Source of the DNA: Leifsonia sp. AG29
GTDB taxonomy: Bacteria; Actinomycetota; Actinomycetes; Actinomycetales; Microbacteriaceae
Assembly: GCF_009765225.1 (NCBI RefSeq)
Contig: NZ_VMSF01000001.1
Coordinates: 682,001-746,000, forward strand
DNA length: 64,000 nt
Direction of reading: 5' to 3'
Shown in pieces: positions 28,177 to 37,573 of this stretch (within the stretch, counting starts at the first letter, position 1; every line of letters begins with the position of its first letter). The translations under genes were made by a program, and so were the position numbers. The notes under the pieces were generated by a model. That model saw only the letters and a program-made list of their open reading frames with translations. It had not been told where the DNA came from and made no database searches.

Positions 28177-28190
28177 TGCACGTATGTGCA
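28177..28190. promoter_or_regulatory. Glycerol-regulon operator, site 1
   Basis: TGCACG-TA-TGTGCA lies in the 139-base gap between the SorC-type regulator and glpD. It matches the site before glpF at 12 of 14 positions. Its place 34 bases from the regulator ATG suggests autoregulation and control of glpD. Confidence 0.65.
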
Positions 28191-28282
28191 GGCGGCTTGA
28201 TCGAAGTTGTACTGGCATCGAAGATCATAGCTGCAGCGACCCGGCGGAACGAGCCCGGGGACCAGGAGAAAGAGGAGACACC

Positions 28283-30022
28283 GTGACGACGACGTCGAAC
28301 AGCCGGAAAGCGGTCGAACGACTGCGGGAGCGCCCGAACGCGCAGGTGCTCATCGTCGGAGGGGGCATCAACGGCCTCGGCACCTTCCGCGACCTCGCCC
28401 TGCAGGGCGTCGACGTGGTCCTCGTCGAGCGGAACGACTTCGTCTCGGGCGCGTCCGCCGCGTCGAGCCACATGATCCACGGCGGCATCCGCTACCTCGA
28501 GAACGGCGAGTTCCGGCTCGTCAAGGAGTCGGTGACCGAGCGCAACGGCCTGCTCCGCATCGCCCCCCACTATGTGAAGCCGCTGCAGACCACCATCCCC
28601 ATCTACTCGACGTTCTCGGGGATCCTCGCCGCGCCGCTCCGCTTCCTGACCCACAAGCAGGGCAAGCCGAAGGAGCGCGGCGCCTTCCTCATCAAGACCG
28701 GTCTGACGATCTACGACTCCTTCTCGCGCGACGGTGGATCCGTCCCGAAGCACGCCTTCCACGGGCGGAAGAAGTCGCTGGCCGAACTGCCGAAGCTCAA
28801 CCCGGGCCTCAAGTACACGGCGACGTACTTCGACGCCTCCGTGCACGACCCGGAGCGCCTGGCGCTCGATGTGCTCGCCGACGGTCTCGCCGCGGGCCCG
28901 CACGCCCGCGCTGTCAACTACCTGGAGGCGGTGGGCGCCCGCGACGGCGGCGTGCTCGTCCGCGATCGCGAGTCCGGCGAGGAGTTCGTCGTCACAGCGG
29001 ACGTCGTGGTCAACGCCTCCGGCCCCTGGACCGACCTCACGAACGAGGCGCTCGGCCAGTCCACCCGCTTCATGGGAGGGACGAAGGGGTCGCACATCGT
29101 GCTCGACAACCCCGAGCTCCTCGAGGCGTGCCGCGGGCGCGAGATGTTCTTCGAGAACAACGACGGTCGCATCGTCCTGATCTATCCGCTGAAGGGACGC
29201 GTCATGGTCGGGACGACCGACATCGAGGCCGACCTCTCGACTCCCGCGGTGTGCACCGAAGAGGAGATCGACTACTTCATCGAACTCGTCTCGCACGTTT
29301 TCCCAACCATCCCGGTCACCCGCGAGCAGATCGTCTACACCTTCTCCGGAGTGCGCCCGCTGCCGCACCACGACGACACGGCTCCGGGTTTCGTCTCCCG
29401 CGACTACCGGATCGTCCCCGGCACGATCGCGGGTCTCGGGGGAACCACGGTGCTGAGCCTTGTGGGCGGCAAGTGGACCACCTTCCGGGCGCTCAGCGAG
29501 CACCTGTCGAACGAGGTGCTGAAGGCTCTCGGCGCGGAGCGCTCCGTGTCGACCCTGGGTCTCCCCATCGGCGGCGGGGCCGGCTTCCCGACGACGGCAC
29601 GGGCCGAGAACGACTGGATCGCCCGGTACGGGGCCGACGTGGGCGCCGAGCGCGCGCGGACGCTGCTGAACCGCTACGGCACCAAGGCGAGCTTCGTGAT
29701 CGACGCGATCGCCGGCTGGGATGGCGAGGACGCACCGCTCTCCGCCGCTCCGGACTACTCCCGCGCCGAGATCGATCACCTGGTGCGCACCGAGCAGGTC
29801 GTCCACCTCTCCGATGTCTTCCTGCGCCGCACCAGCCTGGCGTTCACCGGCGCCATCACGCCCGAACTCGTTCGGGAAATCGCCGAAATCGCAGCAAACG
29901 CGCTCGGATGGTCGCCAAACAAGCGTTCTGTGGAGGAAGATTCATTTCTAGCGGACCTCGCAGAAAGCCACCGGGTGCACCTCCGGTCCGGAGACGGAAG
30001 CGAAGCCGCAGCGCTCCGATAA
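28283..30022 (+). CDS. glpD: Glycerol-3-phosphate dehydrogenase (FAD)
   Basis: This membrane-associated flavoenzyme oxidises glycerol-3-phosphate to dihydroxyacetone phosphate, passing electrons to quinone. The 579 residues have the FAD-binding motif LIVGGGINGLGTFRDLALQG, SGASAASSHMIHGGIRYLE, VVNASGPWTD, the substrate region HIVLDNPEL, and a C-terminal DAO_C domain. The GTG start follows AGAGGAG by 5 bases; upstream in-frame codons lie in the regulator promoter region. With glpF and glpK downstream it completes glycerol catabolism. Confidence 0.96.
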   Translation: MTTTSNSRKAVERLRERPNAQVLIVGGGINGLGTFRDLALQGVDVVLVERNDFVSGASAASSHMIHGGIRYLENGEFRLVKESVTERNGLLRIAPHYVKPLQTTIPIYSTFSGILAAPLRFLTHKQGKPKERGAFLIKTGLTIYDSFSRDGGSVPKHAFHGRKKSLAELPKLNPGLKYTATYFDASVHDPERLALDVLADGLAAGPHARAVNYLEAVGARDGGVLVRDRESGEEFVVTADVVVNASGPWTDLTNEALGQSTRFMGGTKGSHIVLDNPELLEACRGREMFFENNDGRIVLIYPLKGRVMVGTTDIEADLSTPAVCTEEEIDYFIELVSHVFPTIPVTREQIVYTFSGVRPLPHHDDTAPGFVSRDYRIVPGTIAGLGGTTVLSLVGGKWTTFRALSEHLSNEVLKALGAERSVSTLGLPIGGGAGFPTTARAENDWIARYGADVGAERARTLLNRYGTKASFVIDAIAGWDGEDAPLSAAPDYSRAEIDHLVRTEQVVHLSDVFLRRTSLAFTGAITPELVREIAEIAANALGWSPNKRSVEEDSFLADLAESHRVHLRSGDGSEAAALR

Positions 30023-30037
30023 TGCACGAACGTGCAT
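30022..30037. promoter_or_regulatory. Glycerol-regulon operator, site 2
   Basis: ATGCACG-AA-CGTGCAT is a perfect palindrome with 7-base arms, beginning at the last base of the glpD stop. It repeats the sequence found beside the regulator gene. Its centre is about 54 bases before the likely glpF transcription start, more typical for an activator than a blocker. Confidence 0.68.
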
Positions 30038-30047
30038 AGAACGGTCC

Positions 30048-30077
30048 TTGTCGGGGTGGGCCCTGCCGCACTAGCGT
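30048..30077 (+). promoter_or_regulatory. Promoter of glpF-glpK
   Basis: TTGTCG (30048-30053) and TAGCGT (30072-30077) are separated by 18 bases and lie between the palindrome and the glpF gene. Spacing and position fit a vegetative promoter. It would leave a leader of about 70 bases before the GTG start. Confidence 0.5.
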
Positions 30078-30155
30078 TCAGGTGCCCACCCTGACGAGAG
30101 CCGCCCCACAACGCACGACAGGGTGCGGGGTCAACTGAACAAGTGGAAGGTCAAC

Positions 30156-30941
30156 GTGGACAATATGGGCAATATCGGTATCGATTTTGTGTCCGAGCTG
30201 GTCGGCACCGCGATGCTGGTCCTCCTCGGTACCGGTGTCGTGGCGAACGTCGCTCTCATCAAGAACAAGGGCTTCAACGGCGGGTTCCTGATGGTGAACA
30301 TCGGCTGGGGCATCGCGGTGTTCTCGGGTGTGGTCGTCGCCTACAACTCGGGCGCTCACCTCAACCCGGCCGTGACGCTCGGACTGGTGGCCAACGGCGC
30401 CAAGACCTTCGGCTCCGCCGCGGGCCACACGCTCGTTCCGGTCAACTTCGCCACCGTCATCCTCTACATCCTCGCGCAGCTCATCGGCGCGATCATCGGA
30501 GCGGTGCTGACGTTCCTCGCCTACAAGAAGCACTTCGACGAGGAGCCGGACCCCGCCAACAAGCTGGGCGTGTTCTCGACCGGCCCGGCCATCCGCTCGT
30601 ACGCCTGGAACCTCGTGACCGAGATCATCGGCACGTTCGTCCTGGTGTTCGTCGTGATCGCCTTCGGTCACCAGCCCGGAACCGCCGCGGGCCTCGCCGC
30701 CCTCGGCGCCCTGCCCGTCGCCCTCCTCGTGATCGGCATCGGCGCGAGCCTCGGTGGTCCTACGGGGTACGCCATCAACCCGGCGCGTGACCTCGGTCCG
30801 CGCATCGCTCACGCGATCCTGCCGATCCGCGGCAAGGGCACGAGCGACTGGTCCTACTCGTGGGTCCCGGTCGTCGGGCCGATCATCGGCGGAGTGCTCG
30901 CCGGCTGGCTGGCGCTGCTGCTCCTCCCGATCCTCAAGTGA
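30156..30941 (+). CDS. glpF: Glycerol uptake facilitator (aquaglyceroporin)
   Basis: The 261-residue MIP-family channel has six spans and the two pore loops GAHLNPAVTLGL and GYAINPARDLGPR. The Asp after the second NPAR marks a glycerol-conducting member rather than a pure water channel. The start is GTG 30156, 5 bases after GGAAGG. The frame extends back to GTG 30123, but that start lacks a ribosome site. glpK follows 72 bases downstream. Confidence 0.95.
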   Translation: MDNMGNIGIDFVSELVGTAMLVLLGTGVVANVALIKNKGFNGGFLMVNIGWGIAVFSGVVVAYNSGAHLNPAVTLGLVANGAKTFGSAAGHTLVPVNFATVILYILAQLIGAIIGAVLTFLAYKKHFDEEPDPANKLGVFSTGPAIRSYAWNLVTEIIGTFVLVFVVIAFGHQPGTAAGLAALGALPVALLVIGIGASLGGPTGYAINPARDLGPRIAHAILPIRGKGTSDWSYSWVPVVGPIIGGVLAGWLALLLLPILK

Positions 30942-31013
30942 TCCCCGAGGGCCGGCCGGGACCTCCGGCCGGCCCTCATCAGTCCCACCCCCAAAGAACA
31001 AAGGAGTTTTCCT

Positions 31014-32534
31014 ATGGCCGACTACGTCGTCGCTATCGACCAGGGCACGACCAGCACTCGTGCGATCATCTTCGACAAGAGCGGATCGATCGTCTCGACC
31101 GGTCAGCTGGAGCACGAGCAGATCTTCCCGAAGGCCGGCTGGGTGGAGCACAACCCGGTCGAGATCTGGAACAACACCCGTGAGGTGATCGGGCAGGCGC
31201 TGTCCAAGGCCGACCTGACCCGCCACGACATCGCGGCGGTCGGCATCACCAACCAGCGCGAGACCGCGGTGGTCTGGGACAAGAACACCGGTGAGCCCGT
31301 CTACAACGCCATCGTCTGGCAGGACACCCGGACGCAGCCCATCGTCGACCGCCTCGCGGCCGACGGCGGCGTGGAGCGGTTCAAGCAGATCGTCGGCCTC
31401 CCGCTCGCCACCTACTTCTCCGGGACCAAGATCGTCTGGATCCTCGAGAACGTGGAGGGCGCCCGCGAGCGCGCCGAGCGCGGTGACCTGCTGTTCGGCA
31501 CCACCGACAGCTGGGTGCTCTGGAACCTCACCGGCGGCCCCGACGGCGGCGTGCACGCCACCGACGTGACCAACGCCTCCCGCACGCTGTTCATGGACCT
31601 CGAGACGCTCTCGTGGCGCGACGACATCCTCGAGGTGTTCGGCGTCCCGAAGTCGATGCTCCCGGAGATCAAGAGCTCGTCCGAGGTCTACGGCATGGTC
31701 GAGTCCTCGAGCCTGCTGCGCGAGGTCCCCGTGGCCGGCATCCTCGGCGACCAGCAGGCCGCCACCTTCGGTCAGGCGGCGTTCGATCCGGGCGAGTCCA
31801 AGAACACGTACGGAACGGGCAACTTCCTCATCTTCAACACCGGCGAGGAGATCGTCCACTCCAAGAACGGCCTCCTCACCACGCTCGGCTACAAGCTCGG
31901 CGACGACAAGCCGCACTACGCCCTGGAGGGGTCGATCGCCGTCACGGGCTCGCTCGTCCAGTGGCTCCGCGACAACCTCGGTCTGATCTCGAGCGCACCC
32001 GAGATCGAGGAGCTCGCCAAGACCGTCGACGACAACGGCGGTGCGTACTTCGTACCGGCGTTCTCGGGCCTGTTCGCGCCGTACTGGCGTGCGGACGCCC
32101 GCGGAGCCCTCGTCGGCCTCACGCGGTACGTGAACAAGGGGCACATCGCGCGCGCCGCTCTCGAGGCGACCGCCTTCCAGACCCGCGAGGTCCTGGATGC
32201 GGTCAACGCCGACTCCGGGGTCGACCTCACCGAGCTCAAGGTGGACGGCGGCATGATCGCCAACAACACGCTGATGCAGTTCCAGGCCGACATCCTCGGT
32301 GTGCCGGTGATCCGCCCGGTGGTCGCCGAGACCACCGCGCTGGGTGCCGCGTACGCCGCCGGTCTCGCCACGGGATTCTGGGCGAACCTGGACGACCTGC
32401 GCAAGAACTGGCAGGAGGACCGTCGCTGGGAGCCGAACATGGACAGCGAAGAGCGCGAGCGTCAGCTTCGCCTCTGGAAGAAGGCCGTCACCAAGACCTT
32501 CGACTGGGTCGACGACGACGTGCGCAACGCCTGA
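31014..32534 (+). CDS. glpK: Glycerol kinase
   Basis: The kinase phosphorylates incoming glycerol, trapping it for GlpD. The 506 residues show the FGGY-kinase plan: [14 protein letters not shown] phosphate loop, [22 protein letters not shown], the [13 protein letters not shown] segment, and [17 protein letters not shown] near the C-terminus. ATG 31014 follows AAAGGAG by 7 bases. The operon ends in a strong hairpin 15 bases after the stop codon. Confidence 0.97.
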   Translation: MADYVVAIDQGTTSTRAIIFDKSGSIVSTGQLEHEQIFPKAGWVEHNPVEIWNNTREVIGQALSKADLTRHDIAAVGITNQRETAVVWDKNTGEPVYNAIVWQDTRTQPIVDRLAADGGVERFKQIVGLPLATYFSGTKIVWILENVEGARERAERGDLLFGTTDSWVLWNLTGGPDGGVHATDVTNASRTLFMDLETLSWRDDILEVFGVPKSMLPEIKSSSEVYGMVESSSLLREVPVAGILGDQQAATFGQAAFDPGESKNTYGTGNFLIFNTGEEIVHSKNGLLTTLGYKLGDDKPHYALEGSIAVTGSLVQWLRDNLGLISSAPEIEELAKTVDDNGGAYFVPAFSGLFAPYWRADARGALVGLTRYVNKGHIARAALEATAFQTREVLDAVNADSGVDLTELKVDGGMIANNTLMQFQADILGVPVIRPVVAETTALGAAYAAGLATGFWANLDDLRKNWQEDRRWEPNMDSEERERQLRLWKKAVTKTFDWVDDDVRNA

Positions 32535-32548
32535 GCCTCCCGCCCGTC

Positions 32549-32580
32549 GAGCGCCGTCCGGTTTCCGCCGGGCGGCGCTC
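32549..32580 (+). terminator. Hairpin terminator after glpK
   Basis: GAGCGCCGTCCGG and CCGGGCGGCGCTC pair over 13 bases, with one G-T wobble, around the loop TTTCCG. It lies 15 bases after the glpK stop. No U-tract follows, as is common for terminators in high-GC actinobacteria. Confidence 0.75.
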
Positions 32581-32593
32581 GTCGCGTCTCCGG

Positions 32594-32863
32594 CCTACAT
32601 TCGGTACGAATGTAGGCTTCGCCGCGCACAAGGCGCTTCTCATTCGGCACGAATGAGGGTTCAGCCGTGCACGAAGGGTGCATTCGGCACGAATGTGGGT
32701 TCAGCCGCGCACAACGGCGCTTCTCATTCGGCACGAATGAGGCTTCAGCCGTGCCCGGAGGGTGCATTCGACACGAATGTAGGTCTCGCCGCGCGTAACG
32801 GCGCTTCACATTCGGCGCGAATGAGGGTTCAGGCGTGCGCGGAGGGTGCATTCGGCACGAATC
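32594..32863. repeat. Tandem array of seven CATTCG-NNN-CGAATG palindromes
   Basis: Seven copies of a 15-base palindrome with core CATTCG-GCA-CGAATG start at 32598, 32641, 32681, 32725, 32765, 32809 and 32849. The spacing alternates 43/44 and 40 bases, so the true unit is about 84 bases holding two palindromes. Flanking bases also pair: the first copy extends to CCTACATTCG-GTA-CGAATGTAGG (23 bases) and the second and fourth to CTCATTCG...CGAATGAG. Centres vary as GTA, GCA, ACA and GCG, while the arms are kept except in the last copy (ATC end). The spacers are themselves repeats (GCCGCGCACAA-GGCGCTTCT and TCAGCCGTGCNCGNAGGGTG types). After the array, 32864-32935 is purine-rich with two TGAGCGAGG(CGG) copies. 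It lies between glpK and the convergent HAD gene. Confidence 0.93.
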
Positions 32864-32935
32864 TCGGCGGTGAGGTGGTGAGCGAGCGAGGCGGAGAGGG
32901 GGGTGAGCGAGGCGGTGAGGGCGCGAGGGCGCGGG

Positions 32936-33691
32936 CTAGCCGCGGGTCGTGAGCGCAGCGGCGAGCTCGTCCAGGGACGAGATCCTCAGCACGCCGGCGG
33001 CGCGGGCCTGTGCGTCGTCCTCCAGGCTCGGCGCGACGCCGCGGCGGTCGAGCCACACACCGGTCAGGCCCGCCTGTGCCGCCCCGATGGCGTCCGTGCG
33101 GAGCCGGTCGCCGACGTAGGCCGCCTCGGCCGTCGCCGCGCCGAAGAGATCGCAGGCGTACTGGAAGATGCCGCGATCGGGCTTGGTGATGCCCACCTCG
33201 CCCGAGGCGATGAGGTGGTCGATGCGCGCGTCGAGCCCTACCGCCTCCACCTTGCGGCGCTGGAACGCGAGGTCGCCGTTCGTGATGACCCCGAAGCGCA
33301 CGCCGGGAAAGGCGCGCTCGAGGGCGTCGAGGCACGGGAGGGCGTCGTCGTGGAGGGACCAGGCGGCGACGTAGTGCTCGAAGTAGTCGGCGAACCAGGC
33401 GCTCGCCTCCTCGTCACGGAGCCCGACCCCGTGCCGGGCGGCGAAATCGCGCGCCCGCGCGCGTCGCTGACCCTCGAAGTCGAGGTCGCCGGCGAGATAC
33501 GAGTGGTAGTGCTCCTCTTCGAGGTCGTGCCAGAGAGCGACCAGCTCGCCGGCTTCCAGAGCCCCGTACGGCGGCCCGAGGCGCTCGGTGTAGCTCCTGA
33601 TCCCCGCCTCGACGGCGGCGCGATGCGCGAAGAGCGTGTCGTCGAGGTCGAAGAGCACCACGCGGAGGGCCGGGCGCTGCCCGGTGGTCAC
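32936..33691 (-). CDS. HAD-superfamily hydrolase
   Basis: The 251-residue protein carries HAD motif I VVLFDLDDTLF (Asp nucleophile and acid Asp), motif II VITNGDLAF, motif III Lys in EVGITKPDRGIF, and motif IV YVGDRLRTDAIGA. The insertion after motif I is a helical cap of the type-I (phosphoglycolate phosphatase-like) subfamily. Substrate is unknown, probably a small phosphate ester. The GTG start overlaps the upstream acetyltransferase stop (GTGA), so it belongs to the trpS operon. Confidence 0.92.
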   Translation of the reverse strand: MTTGQRPALRVVLFDLDDTLFAHRAAVEAGIRSYTERLGPPYGALEAGELVALWHDLEEEHYHSYLAGDLDFEGQRRARARDFAARHGVGLRDEEASAWFADYFEHYVAAWSLHDDALPCLDALERAFPGVRFGVITNGDLAFQRRKVEAVGLDARIDHLIASGEVGITKPDRGIFQYACDLFGAATAEAAYVGDRLRTDAIGAAQAGLTGVWLDRRGVAPSLEDDAQARAAGVLRISSLDELAAALTTRG

Positions 33692-34302
33692 AGCGCGACC
33701 TGGATGAGGGTGTCGGCCGGCCAGCCGTCGGCCGGAACCCGCGGGTCGCTCGCGAGCAGCCCGGCCTGCCAGTCGTCTCGTCGCCGGCCGCGCTGGACGC
33801 CCCCGAGGCGCGAGCTTCCTTCGAACCGGAACCCGGCGCGACGGGCCACGGAGGCGCTGGCGGCGTTCCCGGCGAACGCATGCCACTCGACGCGGACCAG
33901 CCCGAGACCGCGGGGAGGCGCCGCGAAACCGAAGTCGAGGACCAGGGACACCGCCTCCGACATGAGCCCGGCACCGCGCGCCCCCGGGGCGAGCCAATAG
34001 CCCACTTCGGCTCCGGCGTCGTGGATCGCGTCGAGGCCGACCATCCCGACCAGCTGCCCGTCGCGTTCGCGCCGGCGGATCGCCCAGGTGCACGACCGAC
34101 CGGTCGCCCAGCCCTCGGCGACCGGTCCGGTGATGAACGACTCGGCATCGACGCGGGCGTACGGCGACGGCACGGTGGTCCATGCGGCGATCGCGGGCTC
34201 CTGGCAGAGCTCGGTGACGCGATCGACATCGGCCTCCGTCGGTGCCGAGAGCATCACGCGGTCGCCCGTGAGGGTGACCGGGGCCGCGGGAGGCAGCGCC
34301 AT
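33688..34302 (-). CDS. GNAT-family N-acetyltransferase
   Basis: The 204-residue protein resembles RimJ/RimL-type acetyltransferases: an N-terminal VTLTGDRVMLSAPTEADVD strand-helix, VGMVGLDAI, EVGYWLAPGARGAGLMSEAV (acetyl-CoA loop), and the terminal WHAFAGNAASASVARRAGFRFEG. It probably acetylates the N-terminus of a protein or a small amine. ATG 34302 overlaps the trpS stop by one base (TGATG), coupling the two genes. Confidence 0.92.
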   Translation of the reverse strand: MALPPAAPVTLTGDRVMLSAPTEADVDRVTELCQEPAIAAWTTVPSPYARVDAESFITGPVAEGWATGRSCTWAIRRRERDGQLVGMVGLDAIHDAGAEVGYWLAPGARGAGLMSEAVSLVLDFGFAAPPRGLGLVRVEWHAFAGNAASASVARRAGFRFEGSSRLGGVQRGRRRDDWQAGLLASDPRVPADGWPADTLIQVAL

Positions 34303-35330
34303 CACGCCGTCCGGCTCGGGACCCCGGCCGCCTTCAGGAAGCCGACGCGCTCGTACGCGGCCTCGAGCGTGCGCTCGGCCACCTCGCTCGCTCGCTCCGC
34401 GTTGCGCGCGAGGATCCGGTCGAGCTCGGCCGGGTCGGCCAGGAGCTCGAGCGCGCGCTCCCGCACGGGGGCGAACTGGTCGACCACCACCTCCACCAGG
34501 CCCTTCTTGAAGTCGCCGTAGCCCTTGCCGTCGTACTCGAGCTCGATCTCTTCGATGGGGCGGCCGCTGAGCGCCGAGAAGATGGTCAGCAGGTTGCTGA
34601 TGCCCGGCTTGCCGGCCCGGTCGAACGAGACGACGCCGTCGGTGTCGGTCACGGCGCGCATGATCTTCTTGCGGGTCGCGTCGGGCTCGTCGAGCAGCCA
34701 CACGATGCCCGAGCCGGACTCGGCCGACTTCGACATCTTCGACTCCGGGTTCTGGAGGTCGTAGATGCGCGCGCTCTCTTTGAGGATCATCGCCTGCGGC
34801 ACGACGAAGGTCTCGCCGAAGCGGCTGTTGAAGCGCTCGGCGAGGTCGCGGGTCAGTTCGACGTGCTGCCGCTGGTCGTCGCCGACCGGGACGATCTCGG
34901 CGCCGAAGAGGAGGATGTCGGCCGCCATCAGCACGGGGTAGGCGAAGAGCCCCACCGAGGTGGCTTCGGCGCCCTGCTTCGCCGACTTGTCCTTGAACTG
35001 CGTCATGCGCGACGCCTCACCGAAGCCGGTGATCGTGTTCAGCACCCAGGCGAGCTGCGCGTGCGCGGGCACGTGCGACTGCACGTACAGCGTCGAGGCG
35101 GACGGGTCGATCCCGGCGGCGATGTACTGCGCAGCGGTGCGCCGAGTCTTCTCGCGCAGCTCGGCCGGGTCTTGCGCGACCGTGATCGCGTGGAGGTCGA
35201 CCACCGAGAAGAAGGCGTCGTGCGTCGACTGCAGCTCCTTCCACTGGAGCAGCGCGCCGACGTAGTTGCCGAGGTGCAGGGAGTCGGCGGAGGGCTGCAT
35301 GCCGGAGTAGAGACGGGGGCGAGAGGTCAT
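34302..35330 (-). CDS. trpS: Tryptophanyl-tRNA synthetase
   Basis: This class I synthetase of 342 residues has the HIGH-like motif [15 protein letters not shown] near residue 15 and the KMSKS loop (SKMSKSAES). Tryptophan-pocket segments [12 protein letters not shown] and [17 protein letters not shown] are present. Length is normal. The gene is first in a run with an acetyltransferase and a HAD protein; xth lies 41 bases upstream and shares the strand. Confidence 0.97.
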   Translation of the reverse strand: MTSRPRLYSGMQPSADSLHLGNYVGALLQWKELQSTHDAFFSVVDLHAITVAQDPAELREKTRRTAAQYIAAGIDPSASTLYVQSHVPAHAQLAWVLNTITGFGEASRMTQFKDKSAKQGAEATSVGLFAYPVLMAADILLFGAEIVPVGDDQRQHVELTRDLAERFNSRFGETFVVPQAMILKESARIYDLQNPESKMSKSAESGSGIVWLLDEPDATRKKIMRAVTDTDGVVSFDRAGKPGISNLLTIFSALSGRPIEEIELEYDGKGYGDFKKGLVEVVVDQFAPVRERALELLADPAELDRILARNAERASEVAERTLEAAYERVGFLKAAGVPSRTA

Positions 35331-35371
35331 GTTCGTGCTTTCAGTTGCGGGAGAACGGAGGGGGCGCCTGG

Positions 35372-36208
35372 TCAGAGCGCGTAGTCGACGACCACCGGGG
35401 TGTGATCGGACCATCGCTCGTCGTAGGCGGCCGCCCGGTCGACGGCGTACGCGGCGACCTTGGCGGCGAGAGCCGGGGTCGCGAGCTGGTAGTCGATGCG
35501 CCAGCCGCTGTCGTTGTCGAACGCCTTGCCGCGCCACGACCACCAGGTGTACGGCCCGTCGACCTCGCCGGCGGCGCGGCGGCCGACGTCGACCCAGCCG
35601 AGTCCGGCCCCGTCGTTGTAGCGCGGATCGTCCTCCGCGCCCAGGATGCGGTCGAAGTAGGCACGCTCCTGGGGGAGGAAGCCGGCGCGCTTCACGTTGC
35701 CCTTCCAGTTGCGGATGTCGAGGGTGCGGTGCCCCACATTGAGGTCGCCCATCACGACGGCCAGCTCGTTGTGCTTCTGCAACTCGGGGAGCCGCGCCTC
35801 CACCGCGTCGAGGAACGCGAGCTTGTCGACCTGCTTCTGCGTGCCGGCCTCGCCGGAGTGGACGTACGCGCTGACGACGGTCAGCACCGTGCCGTCGACC
35901 TCGTAGTCGGCTTCGAGCCACCGGCCGGCGGTGTCCATATCGCCCGGTCCGAGCTCGACACGGTGGATCGCCGCCCGGTGGCGACTGGCGATCGCGACCC
36001 CCGCGCGGCCCTTGGCCGTGGCGGGATCGTGCACGACGTCCCACTCGTCGCCGAGGAGGGCCTGCAGGTCTTCGGTCGTGGCCCGCACCTCCTGGATCGC
36101 GAGGATGTCGACGTCGCGGTTCTCGAGCCAGGCGCCCATGCCCTTGCGGAAGGCGGCTCGGATGCCGTTGGCGTTGATCGTGGCGATGCGCAGCGGGCGG
36201 GAGGGCAT
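35372..36208 (-). CDS. xth: Exodeoxyribonuclease III (AP endonuclease)
   Basis: The 278-residue enzyme has the EEP-fold signatures [21 protein letters not shown] (metal Glu), [28 protein letters not shown] (catalytic Asp/Asn) and the final [13 protein letters not shown] His. It incises DNA at abasic sites and degrades 3' ends. TAGGCT (36220-36215) is 6 bases before the ATG, with GGAGG also present, so both leaderless and ribosome-site initiation are possible. Confidence 0.96.
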   Translation of the reverse strand: MPSRPLRIATINANGIRAAFRKGMGAWLENRDVDILAIQEVRATTEDLQALLGDEWDVVHDPATAKGRAGVAIASRHRAAIHRVELGPGDMDTAGRWLEADYEVDGTVLTVVSAYVHSGEAGTQKQVDKLAFLDAVEARLPELQKHNELAVVMGDLNVGHRTLDIRNWKGNVKRAGFLPQERAYFDRILGAEDDPRYNDGAGLGWVDVGRRAAGEVDGPYTWWSWRGKAFDNDSGWRIDYQLATPALAAKVAAYAVDRAAAYDERWSDHTPVVVDYAL

Positions 36209-36217
36209 GCCTCCAGC

Positions 36218-37483
36218 CTACCGGGGACGCCCGACGTCGCTCGGGGCGGGGGCAGCGGGCGAGGAACGGTCCTCAGCATCCAGGAGGTCGTTCAACCGGT
36301 GCTCCGCCTTCTCGACCCGGCGCTGCGCTGCGAGCCGCCCGAGCAGCTTCGATTCGCTGAGCTCGCGCCGTGCTTCGGCGAGCTCGGCGCCGGCGACCAG
36401 CACACGGGCCTCGTGCTCGGCCATGGCCTGCTCGGCGGCCGCCTGCTCGGGCGTCACCATCCGCGGCGAGAGCCCCCGGTCGAACATGCCCACCGCGATC
36501 CACGAGGCCGAGAGCAGGACGACCCGCGAGATGAGGTTGAACCACAGGAGCAGACCGACGAACACGGCGAACGTGGCGAGGAGCGGGTTCTTGGACGCAC
36601 CGGTGAGCAGGATGCCGCCGAGCACGCTGAGCCCGGCGAGCACGAGGGCGCCGAGCAGCGAGCCGAAGAAGAGGTTCCGCCACGGGATCGCCACCCGGGC
36701 CATCACCCGGAACATCGCGCCGAGGGTGAACAGGTTGAGCGCCACCGACACGAGCAGGCCGGAGACGCGCGCCGCGGCGGCCGTCCAGAAGCTGTCCGAG
36801 GCCAGTCCCAGGAGGCTCAGGACGAACGTGAGCGTCTGCGTGCTCGCGATCGTCAGCAGCGCGGAGGCCACGAAGACGATGCCGAACGCGAGCGCGAGTC
36901 CCAGATCGCGCACCTTCTGGAGCACGTAGTTGGTCGTGTCCCGGCTCAGGCCGAAGACGGCGCGCACCGCCTGGCGGGTGTAGTAGAGCCATCCGATGGC
37001 GGTCCAGAGGAGGCTGACGGCGGCCACGACCCCCGCCAGGCCGAACGAACTCGCGTCCTCCAGCTGCGCGACGTCGATGACGCCTTTCGTGGTCGACGTC
37101 GAGATGAGCCCCGGCACAGCGCGGTTGATGAGCGTCACCAGCGCCTCGAAGATCTCCGGGTTGCTGGAGAGCCAGATGCTCGCGACGGAGAACCCGAGCC
37201 AGACGGCCGCGAAGATCGCGAACAGGGACTGGAAGCCCATGCCGGCGGCCCTCAGGTTGCCGTCGGAGTACGAGTAGTTGATGTAGACGCGGTACGGGCG
37301 CACGGACTGCACCCACCGCGCCCAGCGCGACACGCGCGCGACGGGACGCTCGAGCCGCTCCTTCAGCGGCTCCGTCGCCTCCACGATCCGCCGCTTCACG
37401 GTCTCGCCGGATTCGACCGTCCCCTGGGCGCGCTGAAGCGCGGGATCCGGCTGGAGAGGCGCCCGGCGCGACTTCTTGGCCAC
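36218..37483 (-). CDS. YihY/BrkB-family inner membrane protein
   Basis: The 421-residue protein has six predicted spans in the middle (about 90-335) with the BrkB signatures [39 protein letters not shown] and a terminal [12 protein letters not shown] segment. Its N- and C-terminal cytoplasmic tails are charged; the C-terminal tail is Ala/Glu/Arg-rich and may form a coiled coil. TATCCT (37495-37490) sits 6 bases before the GTG, supporting this start over the ATG at 37558 inside the terminator hairpin. The function of the family is unsettled. Confidence 0.9.
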   Translation of the reverse strand: MAKKSRRAPLQPDPALQRAQGTVESGETVKRRIVEATEPLKERLERPVARVSRWARWVQSVRPYRVYINYSYSDGNLRAAGMGFQSLFAIFAAVWLGFSVASIWLSSNPEIFEALVTLINRAVPGLISTSTTKGVIDVAQLEDASSFGLAGVVAAVSLLWTAIGWLYYTRQAVRAVFGLSRDTTNYVLQKVRDLGLALAFGIVFVASALLTIASTQTLTFVLSLLGLASDSFWTAAAARVSGLLVSVALNLFTLGAMFRVMARVAIPWRNLFFGSLLGALVLAGLSVLGGILLTGASKNPLLATFAVFVGLLLWFNLISRVVLLSASWIAVGMFDRGLSPRMVTPEQAAAEQAMAEHEARVLVAGAELAEARRELSESKLLGRLAAQRRVEKAEHRLNDLLDAEDRSSPAAPAPSDVGRPR

Positions 37484-37525
37484 GTCGTCAGGATAGCGAC
37501 CGCGCACGTCCGCGCCTCTAGGCGG

Positions 37526-37555
37526 AAAGGCCCGCTCCCGGGGGAGCGGGCCTTT
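37526..37555. terminator. Perfect bidirectional hairpin terminator after sdhB
   Basis: AAAGGCCCGCTCCC-GG-GGGAGCGGGCCTTT is a 14-base perfect stem. On the minus strand it follows the sdhB stop by 18 bases and ends in a short TTT, so it closes the succinate dehydrogenase operon before the BrkB promoter. Confidence 0.88.
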
Positions 37556-37573
37556 CACGGCGTCGGGGTGGGA

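Noticed and set aside
32594-32863. Regular 15-base repeats every 40-44 bases that resemble a CRISPR array.
   Set aside because: The spacers are themselves repeated every 84 bases rather than unique, and no cas genes are in the window.
32462-32952. Open frames on both strands through the palindrome array, encoding a repeated 28-residue peptide.
   Set aside because: 84 bases is a multiple of 3, so a tandem repeat stays open in all frames lacking stops. The minus frame runs into the glpK end, and neither has a ribosome site. The array explains the peptide repeat.
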